DNA of 64,000 nucleotides from contig NZ_WHZV01000004.1 of NCBI RefSeq assembly GCF_010667645.1, positions 124,001 to 188,000 on the forward strand, given 5' to 3'. Positions within the stretch are counted from its first letter, which is position 1; each line of letters begins with the position of its first letter. The position numbers were made by a program, and so were the translations under genes. The DNA comes from Bifidobacterium platyrrhinorum (lineage in GTDB: Bacteria > Actinomycetota > Actinomycetes > Actinomycetales > Bifidobacteriaceae). The notes under the pieces are model-generated. The model was not told the origin of the DNA, made no database searches, and saw only the letters and a program-made list of their open reading frames with translations. Below, one piece after another: positions 21,909 through 31,365 of this stretch.

Positions 21909-24605
21909 ATGGAACAGAAGTTCACGACCATGGCCCAGGAGGCCATCGGCGACGCCATCCAGAGCGCTTCCGCCGCAGGCAACGCGCAGGTCGAGACCCT
22001 GCACGTGATGGACGCGCTGCTGCGCCAGGAACAGGGCGTCGTGCGCGGGCTCATCCAGGCCGCGGGCGGCGACCCGCAGGCCATCGGCGCCGCCGTGCGC
22101 AACGCGCTCGTCGCGCTGCCGAGCGCGAGCGGCTCGACCACCTCGCAGCCGCAGGCCAGCCGCCAGCTGACCGCCGCGCTCGCGCAGGCCGAGAAGGAGA
22201 TGCAGCAGATGGGGGACGAGTACGTCTCCACCGAACACCTGCTCATCGGCATCGCCGCCTCGGCCCCGAACCAGTCGGCCGAGATCCTGAAGAAGAACGG
22301 CGTTACGCCCGAGGCCCTGCGCAAGGCCGTGCCCGGTGTGCGCGGCGGCGCCAAGGTGACCAGCCCGGACGCGGAAGGCAGCTACAAGGCGCTGGAGAAG
22401 TACTCCACCGACCTGACCGCCGCCGCCAAGGAAGGCAAGCTCGACCCGGTGATCGGCCGCGACCAGGAGATCCGCCGCGTCATCCAGATCCTTTCGCGCC
22501 GTACGAAGAACAACCCAGTGCTGATCGGCGAGCCCGGCGTCGGCAAGACCGCCGTCGTCGAAGGCCTCGCGCAGCGCATCGTCGCCGGCGACGTGCCGAC
22601 CACGCTGCAGGGCAAGAAGCTCATCTCGCTCGACCTGGGATCCATGGTGGCCGGATCGAAGTACCGTGGCGAATTCGAGGAGCGCCTGAAGAGCGTCCTC
22701 AACGAGATCAAGAACGCGAACGGCCAGATCATCACGTTCATCGACGAGATCCACACGATCGTCGGCGCCGGCGCGGCCGAAGGCTCGATGGACGCCGGCA
22801 ACATGCTCAAGCCGATGCTCGCCCGCGGCGAACTGCGCCTCATCGGCGCGACCACGCTCGACGAGTACCGCGAGAACATCGAGAAGGACCCGGCGCTGGA
22901 GCGCCGCTTCCAGCAGGTGTTCGTCGGCGAGCCGAGCGTCGAGGACACGATCGCGATCCTGCGTGGCCTCAAGCAGCGTTACGAGGCGCACCACAAGGTG
23001 ACGATCGGCGACGACGCGCTCGTGGCCGCCGCGACCCTGTCCAACCGGTACATCTCCGGCCGTCAGCTGCCCGACAAGGCCATCGACCTGGTCGACGAGG
23101 CGGCAGCGCACCTCAGGATGGAACTCGACTCCTCCCCGGAGGAGATCGACGAGCTCCAGCGCAAGGTGACCCGCTACGAGATGGAGGAGATGCAGCTCAA
23201 GAAGGCCGAGGACCCGGCCTCCAAGGAGCGTCTCGAGAAGCTGCAGGCCGAAATGGCCGACGCGCGCGAGAAGCTCGCGGGTCTGAAGGCCCGTTGGGAC
23301 GCGGAGAAGGCCGGCCACAACAAGGTCGGCGACCTGCGCGCCAAGCTCGACGCGCTGCGCGTCCAGGCGGACAAGTTCACCCGTGAGGGCAACCTCGCCG
23401 AAGCGAGCCGCATCCTGTACGGCGAGATGCCGGCCATCCAGAAGGAGCTCGCCGCCGCCGAGAAGGCGGACGCCGAGTCCAAGGAGGGCGGCGACGGCGC
23501 GAACAAGCCCGAGCCGATGGTCCCGGACCATGTGGACGCCGACTCCGTCGCGGAGATCGTCTCCGACTGGACCGGCATCCCCGTCGGCCGCCTCATGCAG
23601 GGCGAGAACGAGAAGCTGCTCCACATGGAGAACTACCTCGGCAAGCGCGTAATCGGCCAGAAGGAAGCCATCCAGGCCGTGTCCGACGCGGTGCGCCGCT
23701 CGCGCGCCGGCATCTCGGACCCGAACCGCCCGACCGGCTCGTTCCTGTTCCTCGGCCCCACCGGCGTGGGCAAGACCGAGCTCGCCAAGGCGCTTGCGGA
23801 CTTCCTGTTCGACGACGAGAAGGCCATGGTGCGCATCGACATGTCCGAGTACATGGAGAAGGCGTCCGTGAGCCGTCTGATCGGCGCCGCGCCGGGCTAC
23901 GTCGGTTACGAGCAGGGCGGCCAGCTCACCGAGGCCGTGCGCCGTCGCCCGTACTCCGTCGTGCTGTTCGACGAGGTCGAGAAGGCGAATCCTGAGATCT
24001 TCGACGTGCTGCTGCAGGTGCTCGACGACGGCCGCCTGACCGACGGCCAGGGCAGGACCGTGGACTTCAAGAACACGATCCTCATCATGACCTCCAACCT
24101 CGGCTCCCAGTTCCTCGTCAACGAGGATCTGGACGCCGACGCCAAGAAGAAGGCCGTGATGGACGCGGTGCACATGAACTTCAAGCCGGAGTTCCTCAAC
24201 CGTCTGGACGACATCGTGATGTTCCACCCGCTCACCCGCGAGGAGCTCGGCGGCATCGTCGACATCCAGGTGAAGTCCGTGGCCGCGCGTCTGACCGACC
24301 GCCGCATCACGCTCGACGTGACCGGCGCCGCCCGCGAGTGGCTCGCGAACATGGGCTACGACCCGGCGTACGGCGCCCGTCCGCTGCGCCGCCTCGTGCA
24401 GACCGAGGTCGGCGACCAGCTGGCCCGCATGCTGCTCGCCGGCAAGGTGCACGACGGCGACACCGTGCTCGTCGACCAGACCGGCGGCGAGCACCTCGAG
24501 CTCACCGACATGCCCGAGGACCCGCTGTCCGGCGGTTCCGGGTCCGGCTCGTCCGCGCCCGACGACCCCGACGTGAACGTCGAGGACGTCAAGGCCGACG
24601 AGTGA
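21909..24605 (+). CDS. clpB: ATP-dependent chaperone ClpB
   Basis: An 898-residue disaggregase that works with DnaK to rescue aggregated proteins. It has the N-terminal substrate domain, AAA1 ([18 protein letters not shown]; Walker [10 protein letters not shown]), the long middle coiled coil (residues about 410-530), AAA2 ([18 protein letters not shown]; Walker [11 protein letters not shown]) and a C-terminal domain with an extra acidic, glycine/serine-rich tail. The ATG at 21909 is eight bases after GGAGG. HspR control is expected from the operator upstream; in other bifidobacteria clpB is HspR-linked. Confidence 0.97.
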   Translation: MEQKFTTMAQEAIGDAIQSASAAGNAQVETLHVMDALLRQEQGVVRGLIQAAGGDPQAIGAAVRNALVALPSASGSTTSQPQASRQLTAALAQAEKEMQQMGDEYVSTEHLLIGIAASAPNQSAEILKKNGVTPEALRKAVPGVRGGAKVTSPDAEGSYKALEKYSTDLTAAAKEGKLDPVIGRDQEIRRVIQILSRRTKNNPVLIGEPGVGKTAVVEGLAQRIVAGDVPTTLQGKKLISLDLGSMVAGSKYRGEFEERLKSVLNEIKNANGQIITFIDEIHTIVGAGAAEGSMDAGNMLKPMLARGELRLIGATTLDEYRENIEKDPALERRFQQVFVGEPSVEDTIAILRGLKQRYEAHHKVTIGDDALVAAATLSNRYISGRQLPDKAIDLVDEAAAHLRMELDSSPEEIDELQRKVTRYEMEEMQLKKAEDPASKERLEKLQAEMADAREKLAGLKARWDAEKAGHNKVGDLRAKLDALRVQADKFTREGNLAEASRILYGEMPAIQKELAAAEKADAESKEGGDGANKPEPMVPDHVDADSVAEIVSDWTGIPVGRLMQGENEKLLHMENYLGKRVIGQKEAIQAVSDAVRRSRAGISDPNRPTGSFLFLGPTGVGKTELAKALADFLFDDEKAMVRIDMSEYMEKASVSRLIGAAPGYVGYEQGGQLTEAVRRRPYSVVLFDEVEKANPEIFDVLLQVLDDGRLTDGQGRTVDFKNTILIMTSNLGSQFLVNEDLDADAKKKAVMDAVHMNFKPEFLNRLDDIVMFHPLTREELGGIVDIQVKSVAARLTDRRITLDVTGAAREWLANMGYDPAYGARPLRRLVQTEVGDQLARMLLAGKVHDGDTVLVDQTGGEHLELTDMPEDPLSGGSGSGSSAPDDPDVNVEDVKADE

Positions 24606-24617
24606 TCGTTCGGCCGC

Positions 24618-24700
24618 GTGATGTGATCACGTGATTGGGTTGCGTGATTCGGTCATGTGATCCGGATTGTGTGATGCGGTCCCGTGATTCGGTCCCGTGA
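24618..24700. repeat. Degenerate GTGATTCGGTC tandem repeats after clpB
   Basis: Several imperfect units of 15-20 bp built on GTGAT(T/C)CGGTC fill the space between the clpB stop and its terminator. They are non-coding. Confidence 0.6.
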
Positions 24701-24706
24701 ATATAC

Positions 24707-24747
24707 AATCGCCGCACCCCTCTTGTGATGGGGTGCGGCGATTTTTT
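24707..24747 (+). terminator. Intrinsic terminator of clpB
   Basis: AATCGCCGCACCCC pairs perfectly with GGGGTGCGGCGATT around nine bases and runs into T6. Confidence 0.95.
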
Positions 24748-24792
24748 GTCATGCCTTCGGGGCGGGCCTATCCCATGGCGCGGCAACCATGG

Positions 24793-24890
24793 CATGATAA
24801 CCCATGGTGCGGCAACACGGTTCCTCCATAACGGCGGAATCAGGCCGTGTTGCGCCATCGCACCATGAGGGTTTCACCGCACCATGGGAG
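24793..24890. repeat. Dispersed CCATGGTGC element, copy 2
   Basis: CCCATGGTGCGGC, TTCCTCCATAAC and TTCACCGCACCATGG recur in the same order and spacing as upstream of nucS. The outer blocks are mutually inverted (CCATGGTGCGG / CCGCACCATGG). Further CACCATGGGAGTG copies follow to 24913. This fills most of the 324-base gap. Confidence 0.6.
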
Positions 24891-24929
24891 TGTCGCTTCA
24901 CCATGGGAGTGGTATGCCGTCCCCGGGCG

Positions 24930-26063
24930 TCACAACGTCGATGGCGCTCCGTGTTCCGGCGGAACGAAGGCCTCGAAGATGTGGTGGTCGAAGTACTGGT
25001 CGCACTGCGCGAGCTCGTCGCTGGACCGCACCGTCCACGAGACGGCGGTCGCGCCCATCGCACGCGCCAGACGCACCTGCGGCAACGCGCCGCCCGTCCA
25101 GTCGTAGGCGACGAAATCGGGGCGGGACAGCCAGTCGAAGGCGAGCAGTCCGGCCGCGAACTCGGCCGGGCCGTTCTTCGCGAGCGAGGCGGGCCAGCTC
25201 AGCTGGCCGCGGCACACCTCCGGGTGATGCTCCTTGTACCAGTTCACCGCGCCCGGGTGGAAGGATTCGATGACATACGGGCCCGCATACGCCTCGAGCA
25301 GCGCGTGGCCCTTCTCCATGAGCTCCGTCTGGCGCTCGCCCCACGCGTGGTTGTCGGAGAACTTGTACTCCACGATGAGCGGCGCACGGCCGGCCACCAC
25401 CTTGAGCACATCGGAGAACAACGGCACGTGCTGGTAGTAGCCTTCCGGGGCGTTCGGCGGCGTGACGACCAGCGGCGGCCTTTCCTGCGACCCCGGCAGG
25501 GGCGCGGCCTTGAGGTCGCCCGGCTTGGAGCCGCGGGAGGCGGGGAACAGCGGGATGCGCGTCAGCTCGTCGTAGGTGAGGTCCTCGATGCGGCGCGGAT
25601 CGCCGGCCACGCGCATGAGGTCGGCGTCGTGCACGACGACCACCTGCCCGTCGAGCGTGAGCTGCAGATCGAGTTCGATGCCGTAGCCGGCCTCGCAGGC
25701 GGCCGCGAACGCGGCGAGCGAGTTCTCCGGCGCGATCGGGCCGGTCTCGTCGGCCGTGCCGTAGCCGGCCTTCAAGGCCATACGCCGGGCGAGCGCCACG
25801 TAATCGGCGTTTTCGGCGATCGAGGCGTCGGTCGTGTCGGCCTGCGCGCTGACCGGATTGTCCCCTGCGTAATCGGGGATGTCCTGCACGGACACCAGAC
25901 CGGAACCCGCATCGTGCAGACCCCTGTGCGCGTACCACACGTCGGCGATGACCGGTACATAGTTGCGGCGCTTGTCATTGAACGAGCGCGGCGCGACGGC
26001 CCACGCTGCCGCCCCGGCGGCTGCGATGCCGCCGATCACGGCGTTTCTCAAGGCTTTCGACAT
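24930..26063 (-). CDS. Glycerophosphodiester phosphodiesterase family protein
   Basis: A 377-residue GDPD protein with an N-terminal membrane or signal helix (IGGIAAAGAAAWAV). Catalytic pieces are WYAHRGLHD, PENSLAAF, GIELDLQLTLDG, VVVHDADLMR and the intact third ligand in LIVEYK. About 55 residues separate HRG from PENS, motifs usually only a few residues apart, so a large loop is inserted at the active-site edge. GGGAGGA precedes the ATG at 26063. It is the second GDPD gene in the window. Confidence 0.88.
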   Translation of the reverse strand: MSKALRNAVIGGIAAAGAAAWAVAPRSFNDKRRNYVPVIADVWYAHRGLHDAGSGLVSVQDIPDYAGDNPVSAQADTTDASIAENADYVALARRMALKAGYGTADETGPIAPENSLAAFAAACEAGYGIELDLQLTLDGQVVVVHDADLMRVAGDPRRIEDLTYDELTRIPLFPASRGSKPGDLKAAPLPGSQERPPLVVTPPNAPEGYYQHVPLFSDVLKVVAGRAPLIVEYKFSDNHAWGERQTELMEKGHALLEAYAGPYVIESFHPGAVNWYKEHHPEVCRGQLSWPASLAKNGPAEFAAGLLAFDWLSRPDFVAYDWTGGALPQVRLARAMGATAVSWTVRSSDELAQCDQYFDHHIFEAFVPPEHGAPSTL

Positions 26064-26288
26064 GGCATCCTCCCATACATGATGTCGGCCATACGCGTCC
26101 CAGACTACTCGCACAGGGCGCGCATGTCGGTTCCGTACCCACGCATGTCCGGAAGGAACCGCGTGCGGGCGTACGGAATCGTGCATGTTCGGCATGGCGG
26201 GCGCATGCAAGGTGCGTACAGGATGCATGTCTCGTTCGGGGCGGACGAACTGCGTGTCCCCGGGCCGTCGTCGCATGCGACGGTCAGG

Positions 26289-27371
26289 TCAGGCGTGCAG
26301 CGCGTCGGCGAGCCAGCGTGGCGTATGCGGGTCGTCGGGGTCGACGGACCGGTCGTCGTGGCGCTCGCGCAGCGGTTCCCATGAGAAGCCGGGCAGCAGG
26401 TCGGCCGGGGTACAGGGTTCCGGCTCGTCGATAAGCCGCAGCAGCCACGCGCAATAGCCCGTCACCTGCGCCGCGGTGACGCCCCGCGCGCGCAACGCGC
26501 CCATATCGAGCGACCGTTCGCGTTTGGCGAGGCGGCGCCCGGTTGCGTTGTCGACCAACGGGATGTGCGCGTACGCGGGGCGGTCGGGGGCCGCGACGCG
26601 GCCGGAACGTGCATCCTGCTCGGCGTCTGGTGCGGCGGCGCCCTCTCCAACGGCGAATCCTTCGGCGACAAGACGCTCGCGGATATAGGTCTGCAATGCG
26701 GTGGAACGCAGCAGGTCGCGGCCGCGCACGACGGAGTCGACGCCCATGGCGAGATCGTCCACCGTGACGACGAACTGGTAGCCGAACAGGCCGTCGGAGC
26801 GTCGGACCACCGAATCGCCGATGTCGCGCGCCAGATCGAAGGATTGCGGGCCGAACACCCGATCGTCGAACGTGACGGCGGTGTCATCGCCATCCGTCGC
26901 GTTTCCGGGCATGGCGATGCGCAGGGAATGACGGTCGCCGCGGGCGAGCCGTTCCCTCACCTCGTCGGGATGGCCGCGCACAAGCCGTCGGCAGGTGCCG
27001 GGGTAGATCTGGAAGCCGTCACCCTCCTGCGGGGCGGACGCGGCGCGGATGTCCGCGCGCGAGCAGAAACACGGGTAGATGAGCGGGACGCCGCCGACGG
27101 GCCGCCGGGTGAGCGACCGCAGCGCCTGCTCGTACAGGTCGATGCGCTGCGACTGGTAGACAGGTTCGCCGTCCCAGTCGAGCCCGAGCCAGGTGAGATC
27201 GTCCATGATCCACCGGTCGGCGTCCGGCAGCACACGCGGGGTGTCGATGTCCTCGATGCGCAACAGCATGCGCCCGCCATGCGAGCGCGAGTCGAGCCAT
27301 GCGGCCAGCATCGCCGTCATGTTGCCGATGTGCATGCGCCCCGAGGGCGTGGGTGCGAATCGTCCGGTCAT
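26289..27371 (-). CDS. gluQ: Glutamyl-Q tRNA(Asp) synthetase
   Basis: A 360-residue truncated glutamyl-tRNA synthetase paralogue (GluQRS), which attaches glutamate to queuosine in tRNA-Asp. HIGH-type motif [13 protein letters not shown] opens the protein; the zinc-binding region is PCFCSR and a later cysteine; the KMSKS-like loop is [10 protein letters not shown]. The anticodon-binding domain of true GltX is absent. TAGGCT (complement of 27379-27384) is seven bases before the ATG. An alanine-rich insertion (residues about 255-275) is present. Confidence 0.9.
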   Translation of the reverse strand: MTGRFAPTPSGRMHIGNMTAMLAAWLDSRSHGGRMLLRIEDIDTPRVLPDADRWIMDDLTWLGLDWDGEPVYQSQRIDLYEQALRSLTRRPVGGVPLIYPCFCSRADIRAASAPQEGDGFQIYPGTCRRLVRGHPDEVRERLARGDRHSLRIAMPGNATDGDDTAVTFDDRVFGPQSFDLARDIGDSVVRRSDGLFGYQFVVTVDDLAMGVDSVVRGRDLLRSTALQTYIRERLVAEGFAVGEGAAAPDAEQDARSGRVAAPDRPAYAHIPLVDNATGRRLAKRERSLDMGALRARGVTAAQVTGYCAWLLRLIDEPEPCTPADLLPGFSWEPLRERHDDRSVDPDDPHTPRWLADALHA

Positions 27372-27441
27372 GCCTCACAGCCTACACGGCGTAAGACGGA
27401 ACCGTTTCGGTCGGCCGCGCAAGTGCGTGGCGGAACCCGTC

Positions 27442-27921
27442 CTACTTGTGGTAGGGCTCTCCCGCGTTGATCTTGTAGGCGCGGTAGATCTGCTCGAGCA
27501 GGATCACGCGCATGAGCTGGTGCGGGAACGTCATCTTCGAGAAGCTGAGCTTGAAGTCCGCGCGCCTGAGAATCGCCTCGTCCAGTCCGATGGAACCGCC
27601 GATGACAAGCTGGATGTGGCTGGTGCCCCGCAGCCCGAGATCGTTGATCTTCGCGGCGAGTTCCTCACTGGACAGCTGCCTGCCGTCGATCGCCAGGGCG
27701 ATGACGAACGCGTTGTCGCGCAGGTGTTTGGCGATGCGTTCGCCCTCCTTCGCCTTGATCTGCCGTTCCACGCCGGCCGAGGCGTGTTCGGGCGTCTTCT
27801 CGTCGGCGACCTCGATGATGTTGAGTTTGCAGTAGCGGGACAGGCGCTTCGAGTATTCATCGATGGCGTCGCGAAGATAACGCTCCTTCACGCGCCCCGG
27901 CGCGATGATGTCGATCTGCAT
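27442..27921 (-). CDS. rlmH: 23S rRNA pseudouridine-1915 N3-methyltransferase
   Basis: A 159-residue SPOUT methyltransferase, the usual RlmH length. It methylates pseudouridine 1915 in helix 69 of 23S rRNA using S-adenosylmethionine. The trefoil-knot motif is clear ([48 protein letters not shown], ending [12 protein letters not shown]). The frame is open further upstream, but homology begins at the ATG at 27921. It lies between gluQ and upp. Confidence 0.95.
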   Translation of the reverse strand: MQIDIIAPGRVKERYLRDAIDEYSKRLSRYCKLNIIEVADEKTPEHASAGVERQIKAKEGERIAKHLRDNAFVIALAIDGRQLSSEELAAKINDLGLRGTSHIQLVIGGSIGLDEAILRRADFKLSFSKMTFPHQLMRVILLEQIYRAYKINAGEPYHK

Positions 27922-28044
27922 ATGATCCGTTCCGTTCCCGATCGTTTGATTCATTCCGAGGGGGCGTCCTTGGTCGATTGGCCTCCAAGGGACATCCATG
28001 GTCCCGGGCCGCCGCGTTCCTATTCGTCCGTCCCATGCCCCAAG

Positions 28045-28089
28045 CGCAGGAAACGTACGCCAAGACCTGCCTGACGTACGTTTCCTGCG
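28045..28089. repeat. 15-bp perfect palindrome between upp and rlmH
   Basis: CGCAGGAAACGTACG (28045-28059) is exactly mirrored at 28075-28089 around a 15-base loop. Its left arm and loop share AAACGTACGCCAA with the palindrome array of the Tad control region (37858-37870). No T-run follows, so it looks like a REP-type element rather than a terminator. Confidence 0.75.
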
Positions 28090-28165
28090 TGTTCATTCCG
28101 CTTTAGGCGGGTGCCATGGTGAGGGAGACACGTCGATCAGCGGTAGTGCGGACGACGATGCCCCG

Positions 28166-28807
28166 TCAGTCGATGACGCCGTAGAGGCGGTCGCCGGCGT
28201 CGCCCAGGCCCGGCACGATGTAGCACTTGTCGTTGAGCTTCTCGTCGACGGCGCACACCACGACCTTGAAGTCGATGGACGGGTCGATGTGCTCCTCGAC
28301 GTACTTGATGCCCTCCGGCGCGGCGATGATGTTGATCGCGGTGACGTCCTTCGCGCCGCGCTCGGCCAGGTAATGCGTGGCGGCGACCAGGGTGCCGCCG
28401 GTGGCGAGCATCGGGTCGATGAGGAAGCACTGGCGGCCGGTCAGGTCGTCGGGCAGACGGTTCGCGTAGGTGATCTGCTGGGTGGGGTGGTCCTCGTCGC
28501 GCTTCATGCCGAGGAAACCGACCTCGGCGGTGGGCAGCAGGCGGGTCATGCCGTCGAGCATGCCCAGGCCGGCGCGCAGCACGGGCACGATGATCGGGCG
28601 GGGCTCGGCGAGCTTCTTGCCGGTCATCGGAGCGACCGGGGTCTCGATCGGCGTCGCCACGACGGACAGGTCACGTGTGGCCTCGTACGCCTCGAGCATG
28701 ACGAGTTCGGAGACGAGCTCACGGAAGGTGGAGGAGGGGGTGTTCTTGTCGCGGAGCACGGTCAGCTTGTGCTCGACGAGCGGATGATTCAAAACGTGAA
28801 GTTCCAT
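28166..28807 (-). CDS. upp: Uracil phosphoribosyltransferase
   Basis: A 213-residue pyrimidine-salvage enzyme that makes UMP from uracil and PRPP. The PRPP loop [12 protein letters not shown] and the C-terminal uracil-binding [11 protein letters not shown] are typical. The start is taken at the ATG at 28807 (MELHVLNHP); an in-frame ATG three codons upstream is less likely because TAGGCT (complement of 28816-28821) would place transcription start near 28807. Confidence 0.96.
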   Translation of the reverse strand: MELHVLNHPLVEHKLTVLRDKNTPSSTFRELVSELVMLEAYEATRDLSVVATPIETPVAPMTGKKLAEPRPIIVPVLRAGLGMLDGMTRLLPTAEVGFLGMKRDEDHPTQQITYANRLPDDLTGRQCFLIDPMLATGGTLVAATHYLAERGAKDVTAINIIAAPEGIKYVEEHIDPSIDFKVVVCAVDEKLNDKCYIVPGLGDAGDRLYGVID

Positions 28808-28852
28808 GGTTCCCAAGCCTACTACGACCGCATGCGGGGAACGACGACGCGC

Positions 28853-28902
28853 GGGACGACGGTATGGGGGACGACGGTATGGGGGGACGACGGTATGGGG
28901 CG
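28853..28902. repeat. GGGACGACGGTATG tandem repeat
   Basis: Three copies of GGGACGACGGTATG with 15-16-base period lie upstream of upp. They are non-coding. Confidence 0.75.
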
Positions 28903-28958
28903 CGTCCGTTCCGGCGACGCCCTACATGGCCTTGGCGTGGCTGGAGGTTTCCGTGGGT

Positions 28959-29130
28959 TATACTGTTATCCGCGTCGGGCCGTGCTTAAGCCCCGGGCTC
29001 CATTTTTTGCCGCCGCGAGCGGCCCTTGCGCCGACAGGCGCTTTCACGGTTCGGCGCTTCTCTTCGGTTTCTTTTCTACCTATTTCCGTTCCTGTGGTTC
29101 GCTTCCGGTCGTCCCAGGGGCGCTCCTCTT
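28959..29130 (+). ncRNA. Possible small transcript opposite the upp upstream region
   Basis: TATACT (28959-28964) is a good -10 facing right, but no credible gene follows before the convergent minus-strand gene ends at 29162. Downstream are short hairpins (GCGCC GACA GGCGC near 29030) and a pyrimidine-rich stretch. No convincing -35 was found. This 350-base gap has no other gene. Confidence 0.22.
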
Positions 29131-29155
29131 CGCCCCACGGCCGTGCTGTGGGGCG
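29131..29155 (-). terminator. Hairpin downstream of the mutT1 operon
   Basis: CGCCCCAC (29131-29138) pairs with GTGGGGCG (29148-29155), seven bases past the stop of the last minus-strand gene. There is no strong T-run. Confidence 0.5.
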
Positions 29156-29161
29156 CCGTTG

Positions 29162-29965
29162 TCATTCCAGCTTGCCGCGGCGCCATAGGTTCGCGGCGTG
29201 ATGGAAGTCCTTGGCGGTGACGAACAGGTTCGCGGCCGTGTGCATGAGCCGCGCCGCCTTGTCGGCGTGCGACTTGGCATGTGATCCGGCGTGCGTTTCG
29301 GCGGAGATGCCGGTGCCGTCGGCGTCGTTGGCGCCACCGGCGCCGCCGGACAGTTCCGCGGCGCGACCGGCGAGATGCTTCGCTTCGATTCGCAGTCCCA
29401 GCGCCACCACGTCCGTGAACGCGGAGGCGCGTTCCATGGCCACGGCGAAGTCCCCGGTGAACGCGCCGGACAGAATCGAATCGGCAAGACGTGAGATATC
29501 GTCCTCGGTCGGCGCCTGGTCGACGCCGGCGATGGCGGAAGCGGACGTCGCCACCGGTTCGCCGACGCGCCACAGCCGTGCGATGGCGTCGCGGTGCGTG
29601 CGCATCCACGTGCGCAGCATGTACAGGCGCCACAGCACGCCGGGCAGCGTATCCGCCGGCGAGGAGCTCCACAGTTCGGCGATGTCGTCCACGCCCTCGC
29701 GTTCGACGACGGTGAGCACGCGTTCGACGACCGCCGGATCCTCGCTGTGGCGCACCCGGTCAAGCAGGGCGGAGGCGGAGGAGTGCGCGATCTCGTTGAC
29801 GACGCCCGGATCGTTGCCTCCCGCCATCTGGTCGAGCAGCGCGGGGGCGAGCTGGCCGGGGCGCGACGGACGCGGTGCGGAGCCGGGAGTGGGAACGAAG
29901 CCGGAACGGGAGGCGAGTACGGAACCGTTGCCCGTGTTGCCGGTGACGGGGAAACTAGTAGACAA
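29162..29965 (-). CDS. Conserved actinobacterial protein of unknown function
   Basis: A 267-residue soluble protein not assigned to a family. The N-terminal 40 residues are proline/serine-rich; the rest is predicted helical with conserved-looking tryptophans ([23 protein letters not shown]), and there is a histidine/serine/alanine-rich linker (residues about 215-235) before the C-terminal helix [21 protein letters not shown]. It overlaps the mutT1 gene by 11 bases, so the two are translated from one message. Confidence 0.72.
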   Translation of the reverse strand: MSTSFPVTGNTGNGSVLASRSGFVPTPGSAPRPSRPGQLAPALLDQMAGGNDPGVVNEIAHSSASALLDRVRHSEDPAVVERVLTVVEREGVDDIAELWSSSPADTLPGVLWRLYMLRTWMRTHRDAIARLWRVGEPVATSASAIAGVDQAPTEDDISRLADSILSGAFTGDFAVAMERASAFTDVVALGLRIEAKHLAGRAAELSGGAGGANDADGTGISAETHAGSHAKSHADKAARLMHTAANLFVTAKDFHHAANLWRRGKLE

Positions 29966-31094
29966 GCGGATTGACCTTCTGGATGTCGATGATGCGGGGA
30001 CCTTGCGGCGTGGCGACGGCGAACAACGCCAGCGCGCTGCCGGTGGGCATGTAGGGGGACTTGGCGATCAGCCGCTTCGCGAGTGAAGTGGAGGCGCACA
30101 AGCCGCGCAGATGCTCGAATATACCACCGATGACGGGCCGGTGCATGCAGATGGCCGTGGGCGCGCGGTGCTTGAGCGCGTAGTCGATTTCGGAGCGGAA
30201 GCATTCCCATGCGGCGGCCGGGTCGGCGGCGAACGCGTCCTCGGTGAGCGGATCGAGTTTGACCATGTCGCGGCCGGTCTGCCACGAGAACGTCTCGAGC
30301 GTCTCCATGCACCGGATCCACGGCGACGTGGCGAGCCGGACCGGGTTGTAGCAGGCCAGCTCGTGGCTGAGCGCGAAGGCGGCCGCCGCACCCCGGGGCG
30401 TGATCGGACGGTTCGCGTCGGTGCCCTTCCAGGATTTGCGGGCCTCCGCCTTGCCGTGGCGCACGATGATGATCGGCACCGCGTCCGCAGCCCCCTCCTG
30501 CAGCCTGTCGATGAACAGGGCGAGGATCTCCTTGTCCGTGGAGTGGGTGAGCTTCTTGCGGGCCTTGTCCGGGGTGAGCCAGACGACGTCGTCGATTTCG
30601 CCGACGTCCGCCCGGTGCACGGGGCCCAGGGCCTGGGTGCGCTTGAGCTTGTCGACGGGGGAGATGGCCGTGGCCATCCAGAACAGGATGTGCTTCGTGT
30701 TGACGTTGGTGGCGTAGTTCTTGGTGTGGCGCTGCTTGCTGCCCTCCTCGGCCTGCGGATATTCGATCTCGCCGAGGTACGGACCGAGCGCCACCGCCTG
30801 CCCGGTCTCCTCGCCGATTTCGCGCACGGCCGCATGCAGGTGCGATTCGTTCGGGTCGACCTTGCCCTTCGGCCAGCTCCAATCGTCGTATTTCGGTCGG
30901 TGCACCAGGCAGACCTCGATGTCGTCGAACCGCGGCGTACGGTCGTTGTCCGTCATGCGGTCCATGGCGCCGCCATCGGGGAGCGTCCGGTCCTGACGCA
31001 CGGTTCCGGATCCGGCAACGTCGTCCTCGACGTTGCGGCGTCGGTAGAGTATGCCGCCGGCCGCTTCCACGATCTTGCTCATCTTCTTGCTCAC
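29955..31094 (-). CDS. mutT1: MutT1-type NUDIX hydrolase fused to histidine phosphatase
   Basis: A 379-residue two-domain enzyme. The N-terminal NUDIX box is complete ([20 protein letters not shown], then TG). The C-terminal domain is a histidine phosphatase with [12 protein letters not shown] and CMHRPVIGG. The same architecture in mycobacterial MutT1 cleans up 8-oxo-dGTP/GTP and diadenosine polyphosphates. TACAAT (complement of 31102-31107) ends seven bases before a GTG at 31094, preferred as a leaderless start; an ATG four codons later (31082) is the alternative. A low-complexity loop (GSGTVRQDR) interrupts the NUDIX domain. Confidence 0.9.
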   Translation of the reverse strand: MSKKMSKIVEAAGGILYRRRNVEDDVAGSGTVRQDRTLPDGGAMDRMTDNDRTPRFDDIEVCLVHRPKYDDWSWPKGKVDPNESHLHAAVREIGEETGQAVALGPYLGEIEYPQAEEGSKQRHTKNYATNVNTKHILFWMATAISPVDKLKRTQALGPVHRADVGEIDDVVWLTPDKARKKLTHSTDKEILALFIDRLQEGAADAVPIIIVRHGKAEARKSWKGTDANRPITPRGAAAAFALSHELACYNPVRLATSPWIRCMETLETFSWQTGRDMVKLDPLTEDAFAADPAAAWECFRSEIDYALKHRAPTAICMHRPVIGGIFEHLRGLCASTSLAKRLIAKSPYMPTGSALALFAVATPQGPRIIDIQKVNPLVY

Positions 31095-31142
31095 CCTTCG
31101 TATTGTACGCACGGCTCTACGTAGTTTCCCCGCGGAGACGAC

Positions 31143-31170
31143 GAAGGCCGACCCCACTGGGTCGGCCTTC
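31143..31170. terminator. Hairpin between ppk and mutT1
   Basis: GAAGGCCGACCC pairs perfectly with GGGTCGGCCTTC around a four-base loop. It lies upstream of the mutT1 promoter and may stop read-through from ppk. Confidence 0.7.
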
Positions 31171-31318
31171 TGGCGCGTTAGCGTTCACATATACCGCGGA
31201 CGATTATACGCCGCCCATCGCGTGAACGAAAAACCGCCCCTACGACCGGCATTCGCCGTGAGTCATGGAGGCGATCATTCACGATTCGCGCGTTACGGTT
31301 CACGCAGACGCATGTATC

Positions 31319-31355
31319 CGTGATGGCCGGTCCGAGTACGGGGCCGGCCATCACG
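31319..31355 (-). terminator. Hairpin after ppk
   Basis: CGTGATGGCCGGTCC pairs with GGGCCGGCCATCACG (one wobble) around seven bases, eleven bases beyond the ppk stop. Confidence 0.7.
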
Positions 31356-31365
31356 GCATGCCGTG

